A stretch of 15,233 nucleotides of DNA, from positions 1 through 15,233 of the forward strand of contig JAJKFJ010002265.1 of NCBI GenBank assembly GCA_027382625.1, written 5' to 3'. The notes beneath the pieces were generated by a model. That model did no database searches, was not told where the DNA came from, and saw only the letters and a list, made by a program, of their open reading frames with translations. The stretch comes from Tetmemena sp. SeJ-2015 (Eukaryota > Ciliophora > Spirotrichea > Sporadotrichida > Oxytrichidae). Positions 7,967 through 15,233 of the stretch are shown here, one piece after another (positions within the stretch are counted from its first letter, which is position 1; every line of letters begins with the position of its first letter). Both the position numbers and the translations under genes were made by a program.

Positions 7967-9727
7967 GAGCTAGCATCTTCATGCCCTGCTCACCCAAAAC
8001 TCTGATTTAATCTTACTGCTCGATAATCTGTAGAGCTTTTTGCACTTTGTCATCTTGCTCTTGATTTTGACTTTTCCTCCTACCTACTTTCAAGTAACCT
8101 CACTTTACTTCAGCTCCCCTTCTTGGACGTCATGAAAAATCGAAGTCGCAGGAACAAGGGGCGAAGCTTTGCTCATTTTCAAGGTCAAAGCTGACGCTCA
8201 GCTGCTGGGGGTAGATTTCAGGCGCATGCTTTCATTTTAAAACTGTCGCGGTGTGAACTAGTAGGTACCTCTTTGGATTTTGTAACCACATTTCGAAAAA
8301 CCCTTTCGCTCGATCTACTTAAAACTGACTAACTTCTTACTCATGCTCAATTTTTTCGAGTTGCCTCGGTGATTTCGGGGATAGGTAGATAATCGGGCAC
8401 TGTCTTATTCTGAGCTGAGGAGTTTTAAGAGCTGAGTCCCTGTCAAGTTTTTTTGCCTCTCCTAAAAAAGTTGAGTAAATTTTTCTTTTCCCCCCTTGCC
8501 CTCTGGCTTTTTTACTCCCCTCTCTCTGATTCTCTGCTCTCACTCTCTAAAGACTTGCACAGCATTTTGACAGTGTTCTTCTTCCAAAAGGTCTTCCTCT
8601 TCTAAATCACTGCCTTGTCTTTGCCGAGCCTTGCTCTCTATTTCGGGCTAGTTAGAAAATGCATTGCTCTGTTTAGTTCTCTTGCTTGCGGAATCCACTC
8701 TCAACTCTTTTTAATGACAGAGGGGTCGAAGCTCCACTGCTTCGGAGGGCAATAGTCAGACCTGAATTCTCTCGTCAATACGATCAGTGCATCCTCTGCA
8801 AAGAATGCGCTAGCAGTCTACTCACCCACAGTTTTTTCTCATTGAACGCGGGATCTCTAACTTAGGGTTGGCTTTAGAAGTCTTGCCGAACTTGAGATGA
8901 AGCTGGACTTCAAGATTCTGAAACGCTCGCTGGACTTCCTAAAGCTCTAACTCTGCTTCACTCTGCTTGAGTTCCTCCAGCTCTTGAATAATCTTCTTGG
9001 TTCATGTGATAGATGCCCACTTCTCTAGACAAGTTATTGCTCTTATCAAGAGGGGTTGCTTCTAAAAGGTGGAGGTGGCTACTTCTTATTGACTTGCTTT
9101 GATTTTTGCGCTTGCCTTCCCTTGAATGCTGAAACTGTAAACTCCTCTCTGCTTAACTGAGCTCCTTGGAATCAATTTTTGGCTTAGTTCCTTTTCTTAA
9201 GCTGCACTACTTTCCCTTCTTGACCTAACTTAGTCTCGCCCCGATTGGGGAAAAGGGTAGGTAAATGACTCACTGGAATCTTGGGGTGGGGCTCTCTTTT
9301 ATTCTTCTCTCTCCATGAACTCGGGAACTTCCCCACATTTGCTCGCCTTCTTGATTGGGAGGGGATTGCTCAAAACATTTTGGTGTTTTGACATTGTCAA
9401 ATTCCTCTGTCTTAGAGAGCCAGGAATTCTAGTAGATGCAAGGGAATCATCGTCACTCAACTTTTAGATCGGACAACTTTCAAGAAAATTTGAATCCACA
9501 AGGGGCAAGCTAATTTGGACATGGGCATATTCGGGAATAGCTGGGCTTCTCCGAGTTGAGCAGGTACTCTGTAGAGTATTACCTTCTTCTACTTGATATG
9601 CGTGGAAAGTTAGTGCCTAGCACACGGGATCATTTGATCACTTCTTGTCTTGCACCTTTGATGTTGCTAGCTTTGAACTCTGCTAACTTATCTGACTGAG
9701 GAATTCATCACTGAGCACTGACTTCAC
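7963..9727 (-). repeat. inverted repeat 1, right (degraded) arm
   Basis: Reverse complement of 6040-7935, about 130 bp shorter through deletions. By-eye identity is high in blocks (near 7980, 8750, 9700) and poor in others (8420-8520, 8100-8200), where the sequence is rich in T and C runs. Confidence 0.85.
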
Positions 9728-9821
9728 TGAGTGAACCCCGGGAAAAATTTGAGGGGCTTGCGCTGTTCTCTACTTTGAGCTCTTTTTGACATTGTCCGCG
9801 CTTTTTAGTTACCTTGAGCAT
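7963..9821 (-). pseudogene. degraded inverted copy of the transposase gene
   Basis: The bottom strand repeats 6040-7935 with many indels, so no long frame survives. Recognisable pieces include the D-containing catalytic region near 8770 and VLSDEFLSQISQQ near 9680-9720. Differences fall in two classes. Some are synonymous, such as TAG at 6068-6070 against CAG at 9692-9694 (both Gln under the ciliate code) and CTA to CTC (Leu). Others turn mixed purine runs into homopolymers. Homology ends near 9727. Beyond it the 5' end differs, with ATG candidates at 9821 and 9792 (MSKRAQSREQ) and its own TATAATC. The synonymous changes suggest a true paralogue; the homopolymers suggest base errors on top. 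Confidence 0.7.
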
Positions 9822-9976
9822 TGTGGTTCTAAATATATGATTATAATCTGGGGGAGCGCCTATCTATTACTTGGACATGACAACAAATCACTGGGGGTAT
9901 CTTGTGGAGGTTACGTTTGAATTAAATTTCTGATTATAATTTTTAAAGTTTAAAGCAAAATTCCCACCAGGCATCA
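9728..9976. other. junction and divergent spacer between transposase copy and gene B
   Basis: Neither inverted repeat can be shown to cover this segment. It contains TTTTTGACATTGTCCGCGC (9784-9802), the same extended motif as in the 5436-5495 array, plus two ATTATAAT boxes (about 9838-9846 and 9932-9938). The bottom-strand transposase copy starts on one side and gene B on the other, so this is a compact divergent promoter. A second exact motif (core 9982-9990) sits at the first codons of gene B. Confidence 0.5.
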
Positions 9977-12647
9977 GTGACGACATTGTCAAGCTCTCAT
10001 CTTCAAGCCTCCCTACAAAATCACCTTCAGGCACATCTTGACTCAAGATCAAGGACAGAAAAATCTCTCCAGTTCTTCAACCCTTCTCTCATAATCATTG
10101 ATCTCTCTGAACCCAACTCTGAAGAACCTTTCTTTTCCAGCCGTCTCTCTGTTTTCTTGGCGTGCATGGAAAAGACCAACATCTACTCTTTGTTCTTCCA
10201 TCTGTGGACCACTTACTCAAAGCAGAAGATAAGATCGGCGAAAACACAACCCCGAAGCCTCTTTACTACATCAACATGGGCAAGCTGGTATGTTTTTGCC
10301 AGGGTTTCCAAAACGAGACGCTTACCTCCGGTGTTTCAAAAATTTTCAAGCTTGAGGAATACTTTCCTGGCGTTGGATAAGATCTTGGATCCTTTGGGGG
10401 ATGCTTTCACAAAGAATATGGTATTTGCTTCTAATCCTGTGCTGCAAGGTGAATAGCTAACGCTCAACGTCGTAAGTGAAGTAGAAGCACACTCTTTGAT
10501 GAGGGCAACCGAATGCAGCTAACTCATTCGAAGACTATCGAGACCTACGCCAATCAAAATGACGACCCTTTTTGCTGTTTTCTAACTCGCAAGCTTAAGA
10601 TAAGACATCTTGCTTGAGCAGCATAAGCCCCTGATCTCTTTGGGGAAATGCGAGATATCCTTGACATGGGCGGCTCTGAGCAAAAGCATCGATTCAGGGA
10701 ACGAAAGGGATGCGTAAAGTAAGGTAAAAGTTTCAGGACCTCAAGCTCTGCTGAATGAGGAATGGCAATGAAGATAAGAGCACGGGTTCGATGTAACATC
10801 TAGCGAAGGGACAGAGCCGGGCTCTTAGAGTATCCACCCCTCCAGAGAAGAAGTGTAGATCAGTACTAGTACCATGCCTCAGCAGTCAGCGGACATGTCA
10901 ATCAAGGACGGCGTCAGCCTCAACCCCAAGAAGGAGGAAATGAAGGACTACGAGATAAGATAGAGACAACTACAAAGGAGGGCAGGAAAAAAGGGGTCGT
11001 CGACCCAAACTAACGAACGCTGACATTGTCAAGAACCTCTTGAGCTTCGAAGGCTAAGAGGACCTCTCTCAGAACAAGGACCTGGTCTCGATCAAAGAGC
11101 AGGAACAAAATTCAAGTCACTCTCTGAGGGGATAAACTCCCGCATCATAGATATTTCACGCTACCTTCTCACAAAAAAGGAGCTCAACTTGTTTCCAGAG
11201 TAAGAGATCAAAGTCTTGGTGGAAAGTTCAAGACAAGGTAAAGTTTCTTTGACAAGAGCAGAATCCACTTCCTTGGGTTTTCCCGAGCGAGCAGTAGGGG
11301 AAAAAAAGACTCAAGAGATTTCTACCTACAAGGATTCCACCTAATGCTACTCAAGAATGTTGAAGACTCAAGAGACAACTCAAGAAATGGGTTTCCAGGG
11401 TTAGCAACTTTCACGCTGGGAAATTTACCTAGAAGAATAAGCAGCCTGCTTCTCTCTTTGTTGATCTCAACCAGCATCCTAACCTACAAGTTATGTCCAA
11501 ATAACATTATTACCTTGCGGTTGAAGATAAAAACATACTGGGGTAAGTTGGGACATAGACAAGGGACAATCAAGAATGCCACCCAAAAGAAAGCCTCCCA
11601 ACGAAGTAACGAAATCTCAGTTGGAAAAAAGAGAAAGGGGGGAAAAAGGGGAAGTTTACGACAAAGTCACCAAGAACATGAAGACCTTTAAAGTGGGGAA
11701 CATCAAAGACTTCGTCTGCAAAGCCAACGAGAGCAAATAAAACCCAGTGAAGCAGAGAAAAAGAAAAAAGAAACAAGGAAAAATCAGACGACCTTTTTCT
11801 TCATGAAGCAGCTTGAGCTCAAATTATCAGCAGGCGATTCCTAAGAGCGCAAACGCTACGAAATCAAGAACCTCTTCGACTCTTCGACCTACAAGAACAA
11901 GAAGCAGCTAAGAACCCCCTGCTCTATACTCTCCTCGTCAAAACCAGATACATCCGATTTCTGTGAACCAGCAGGTTTTCTTGTCGAACATGCTTGACTA
12001 CAAGGGGGACTGGCATTTACATTCGGGCAACAAAATCTACCAGCACCAGGGTTCCCTTTCCTCAGCACCTCTAACATCCTCTCATGAACTTTCCTCACAA
12101 TCGCTCGTTCCTTTCAAAGCCGACGACGGCTAACCAAGAGTTCCAGACGCAACAGCTATGGAGCATTAATAATAACTTCCCCCTTAGGGAAAACTATGAG
12201 GAAACTTTTTGCCTGTTCCCACCTTGACTCTGTCATGATGCTGCTCAACATTCTGAGCGATGGACCAAGTACGTTACCGCACTGCTTTTACTATGCTGCT
12301 CTCGGAATCTTGCTGGTCGAAGCTTCTGACCTTATCAACCCGATATTTTTGCCCTCTGTCCTTTCCACTCAAGTTGATTCTTTCTCAGCTGACTGTGCAT
12401 CCTTCACTCAAGCCCTATACTTGCTAGCTCTTGGACAAGATTGATTACACTATGGTAGATTTATTCCCAGTCTCCCGATAGTTTACCAAGTCACTAGAAA
12501 AGCGAACGAAACTGCCATGATTGAATCCTGGTGGGCGGTGGGAACATTGTCGCAGATTCCTCTAATCTCTCACATGACAATCTTCTACCTCTTTCGTTTT
12601 CTTGCGGGAATCCAAAATGGCCAAGTTCTCTTCTTTGACATGATGCT
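9976..12647 (+). pseudogene. gene B, degraded copy with the only visible N-terminus
   Basis: This copy reads the same way as the bottom strand of 15233-12952 but is broken by many indels. The first 440 bases (9976-10413) have no partner in the window and hold the N-terminal part in mixed frames, for example ISDDIVKLSSSSLPTKSP, KPLYYINMGKLVCFCQGFQ and KILDPLGDAFTKNMVFASN. The last runs in frame into the cleaner copy. Many changes make homopolymers: AGAGGAAGAG-like text becomes AAAAAAG and GGGGGG near 11620-11655. Because the cleaner copy shows one long frame, this copy is either decayed or poorly sequenced. The function is unknown. Confidence 0.65.
10414..12647 (+). repeat. inverted repeat 2, left (degraded) arm
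   Basis: Pairs with 12952-15233. Anchors: AAAGAATATGGTATTTGC at 10414 with its complement at the window end; TTCTTTGACATGATGCT (12631-12647) with 12952-12968. The arm is ~48 bp shorter than its partner. The repeat may continue past the right edge, so its true outer limit is unknown. Confidence 0.9.
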
Positions 12648-12951
12648 TAAAAAAGGAAAAAACCAAAAAAAAAAGGGAAAAAAATTGGGCCCCAATTAAA
12701 TTCAAAAAATTTTTTTTTCGCAGGAAGAAACTTCGAACATACCAGTGGTCCAAGCAGTACGTGTCAAGAATCGTCTTGGGCAATCCTTAGCTTCCTGCAC
12801 TTGGAAGAATCTGATTTCGAAAATGATTCTAGCACCTAGATGTAGAGTTCGTTTTGGCCCATGATTCTTAATGAGAGAGTTCACGAAGCTTTCCCTTCTA
12901 ATCCCTTTTCCCTTTACAGATTTAATTTTTGGCACTCTCTTTGGGTTCTCT
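12648..12951. other. loop of inverted repeat 2 with a low-complexity switch point
   Basis: From about 12645 to 12720 the top strand is nearly all short homopolymers (A runs, GGG, a T run), with a 7+1+7 palindrome AATTGGG-C-CCCAATT at 12683-12697. The A-rich part (12648-12680) still looks like a corrupted continuation of the left arm. From about 12720 on, sequence quality is normal and carries the end of the bottom-strand frame 13091-12702. The change from degraded to clean text happens exactly at this low-complexity patch. Confidence 0.55.
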
Positions 12952-13526
12952 AGCATCATGTCAAAGAAGAGAACTTGGCCATTCTTGGATTGCCGCAAGA
13001 CAACGAAATGAGAGTAGACACGATTGTCATGCTGAGAGATGTAGAGGAACTCTGCGACAATGCTTCCACCGTCCACCAGAGATTCAATCATGGCAGTTTC
13101 GTTCGCTTTTCTAGTGACTTGGTAAACTATCGAGGGATCGGAATAAATCTACCATAGTGTAATCAATCTTGTCCAAGAGCTAGCAAGTATAGGGCTTGAG
13201 TGAAGGATGCACAGTCAGCTGAGAAAGAATCAACTTGAGTGGGGAAAAGGGCAGAGAATATCTGGGTTGATAAAGGGCAGAAGCTTCGACCAGCAAGATT
13301 CCGAGAGCACATGTGAAAGCAGTGCGGTCAACGTACATTGGTCCTCGCTCAGAATGTTGAGCAGCATCATGACAGAGTCAAGGTAGGACACAGGCAAAAA
13401 AGATTCCTCATAGTTTTCCTCAAGGGGAAGTTATTATTGAATGCTCCATAGCTGTTGCGCCTCTGGAACTCTTGCGCTTAGCCGTCGTGGCTTTGAAAGG
13501 AACGAGCGACTTTGAGGAAAGTTCAT
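12702..13526 (-). pseudogene. gene B 3' part, broken into overlapping frames
   Basis: After the stop of the long frame, coding-like text continues in three linked frames. 13526-13230 holds LPLEENYEESFLPVSYLDSV and starts with an ATG overlapping the previous TGA (ATGA). The next frame ends at TGA 13084-13086 and holds KIDYTMVDLFRSLDSLPSHQ. The last, 13091-12702, is a 129-residue frame with VYSHFVVLRQSKNGQVLFFD. In the first interval another frame (SHELSSKSLVPFKATTAKRK) also looks coding, so several small indels are likely. In the last frame H28 and D44 are spaced much as in Ulp1/C48 proteases, and C104 (AKDCPRR) could be a nucleophile, but the fit is weak. Read as one gene, these would be the C-terminal domains of gene B. 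Confidence 0.5.
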
Positions 13527-15233
13527 GAGAGGATAGTTAGAGGTGCTGAGGAAAGGGAACCCTGGTGCTGGTAGATTTTGTTGCCCAGAATGTAAATGCC
13601 AGTGTCCCTTGCATAGTCAAGCATGTTCGACAAGTAAACCTGCTGGTTCACAGAAATCGGAGATCTGGGTTTTTGACGGGGGGAAAAGCAGGGGTTCTTC
13701 ACTGCTTCTTGTTCTTGTAGGGCGAAGAGTCGAAGAGGTTCTTGATTTCGTAGCGCTTTCGCTCTTAGGGAAACGCCTGCTGATAATTTGAGCTCAAGCG
13801 CTTAAAGAAGAAGACAGTCGTCTGCATATTCTCTTGCTTCTTGATTCTTTTCAATCTGCTTCACTGGGTTTTATTTGCTCTCGTTGGCTTTGCAGACGAA
13901 GTCTTTGATGTTCACCACTTTGAAGGTCTTCATGTTCTTGGGTGACTTTGTCGTGAACTTCACCTCTTTCCTCTCCTTCTCTTCCTCTTCCAACTGAGAT
14001 TTCGTTACTTCGTTGGGAGGCTTTCTCTTGGTGGCATTCTTGATTGTACCTTGTCTATGTACCAACTTATCCCAGTATGTCTTTGCATCTTCAACCGCAA
14101 GGTAGATAATGTTATCTTGCGACATAACTTGCTCAGGTTCAGGTTACTGCTGGTTGAGATCAACAAAGAGAGAAGCAGGCTGCTTATTCTTCTAGGTAAA
14201 CTTCCAGCGTGAAAGTTGCTAACTCCTGGCAAGCCAGTTCTTGAGTTGTCTCTCTGAGTCTTCAACATTCTTGAGTAGCATTAGGTGGAACTCCTTGTAG
14301 GTAGAATATCTCTTGATGTCTTTTCTCTCTTACTGCTCGCTCAGGAAACCAAGGAAGTGGATTCTGCTCTTGTCAAAGAAACTTTACCTTGTCTTGAACT
14401 CTTCCACCAAGACTTTGATCTCTTACTCTGGAAACAAGTTGAGCTCCTTTCTTGTGAGAAGGTAGCGTGAAATATCTATGATGCGGGAGTTTATCCCCTC
14501 AGAGAGTGACTTGACATTTTGTTCCTGCTCTTTGATCGAGACCAGGTCCTTGTTCTGAGAGAGGTCCTCTTAGCCTTCGAAGCTCAAGAGGTTCTTGACA
14601 ATGTCAGCGTTCGTTAGTTTGGGTCGACGACCCCTCTTTTTACTCTGTCCTCCTTTGCTAGCTTGTCTCTATCTTATCTCGTAGTCCTTCATTTCCTCCT
14701 CTCTCTGGGGTTGAGGCTGACGCCGTCCTTGATTGACAGTGTCCGCTGACTGCTGAGGCATGGTACTAGTACTGATCTACACTTCTTCTCTGGAGGGATG
14801 GATACTCTAAGAGCCTGGCTCTGTCCCTTCGCTAGATGTTTACATCGAACCCGTGCTCTTATCTTCATTGCCATCGTCCTCATTCAGCAGAGCTCGAGGT
14901 CCTGAAACTTTGACCTTACTTTAACGCATCACTCTTTCGTTCCATGAATCGATGCTTTTGCTCAGAGCCTGCCCCATGTCAAGGATACTCTCGCATTTCC
15001 CCAAAGAGATCAGGTGCTTATGCTGCTCAAGCAAGATGTCTTATCTTAAGCTTGCGAGTTAGAAAACAGCAAAAGGATCGTCATTTTGATTGGCGTAGGT
15101 CTCGATAGTCTTCGAATGAGTTAGCTGCATTCGGTTGCCATCATCAAAGAGTGCTGCTTCTACTTCACTTACGACGTTGAGCGTTAGCTATTCACCTTGC
15201 AGCACAGGATTAGAAGCAAATACCATATTCTTT
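12952..15233 (-). repeat. inverted repeat 2, right (cleaner) arm
   Basis: Reverse complement of 10414-12647, carrying gene B with its long frame intact. It runs to the last base of the window. The better reading frame here, against a broken one in the partner arm, shows which arm is closer to the true sequence. Confidence 0.9.
13523..15233 (-). CDS. gene B, large unknown protein with AT-hook-like motif (5' end off window)
   Basis: In one frame 15232-13523 is open for 569 residues, with many TAA and TAG read as Gln and the only TGA at 13523-13525. That length without TGA is far beyond chance. Residues ~100-190 are acidic, Ser- and Gln-rich (low complexity, probably disordered). A basic AT-hook-like patch, KKRGRRPK, covers about 198-205. 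Helical, charged regions follow (for example residues 230-330), and LEEEEKERKEV lies around 413-424. Near the C-terminus VNQQVYLSNMLDYARDTGIY looks structured. No membrane span or signal peptide is seen. A nuclear DNA-binding role is inferred from the AT-hook-like motif only. Two exact TTGACANTGTC motifs lie inside (cores 14597-14605, 14735-14743). I do not recognise the family. Further domains probably follow in broken frames to 12702. Confidence 0.75.

Noticed and set aside
11344..11691. 115-codon top-strand ORF under the standard code
   Set aside because: It is a fragment of the degraded gene B copy; the cleaner arm shows the correct frame.
1..15233. C4A4/G4T4 telomere repeats expected at the ends of telomere-bearing elements
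   Set aside because: None seen. The element cannot be called a TBE on this evidence.

Overview
The window looks like nuclear DNA of a ciliate that reads TAA and TAG as glutamine and TGA as the only stop. This fits spirotrichs such as Oxytricha or Stylonychia, or other TAR=Gln ciliates. Under the standard code no ORF exceeds about 210 codons. With TAR=Gln, three long frames open up: a 493-codon transposase frame (5945-7426, +), a 315-codon unknown gene (4901-3954, -), and a frame of at least 569 codons running off the right edge (15232-13523, -). Repeats, transposase and large inverted duplications suggest germline (micronuclear) or transposon-rich DNA. I saw no C4A4-type telomere repeats. Species cannot be named from the sequence.

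Layout. 1-2600: mostly non-coding, AG/AT-rich, with a small MITE-like element (about 643-1035). 2600-3950: possible decayed or spliced gene with two intron-like segments, then AG-rich DNA. 3954-4901 (-): unknown 315-aa protein with a Cys/His cluster. 4902-5944: divergent intergenic region with three exact 20-bp-period copies of a palindromic motif. 5945-7426 (+): N-terminal and first catalytic part of a Tc1/mariner/IS630-type transposase. 7329-7966: coding-like text in shifted frames. 7963-9727: degraded inverted copy of 6040-7935. 9728-10413: junction and the 5' part of a second gene ('gene B'). 10414-12647: degraded copy of gene B. 12648-12951: loop. 12952-15233: cleaner inverted copy of gene B.

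The transposase, the 315-aa gene and gene B probably belong to one family of mobile elements. The transposase and the 315-aa gene are divergent in the left part. The transposase copy and gene B are divergent in the middle part. The strongest unexplained signal is a dispersed palindromic 11-mer, TTGACANTGTC: 15 exact copies by manual count, against about 0.03 expected by chance. It lies between genes and inside genes in different reading frames, so it acts at the DNA or RNA level.

Caution: the two giant inverted repeats and the homopolymer-biased decay of the whole inner segment (about 7960-12700) raise a real possibility of a fold-back amplification, read or assembly artefact.
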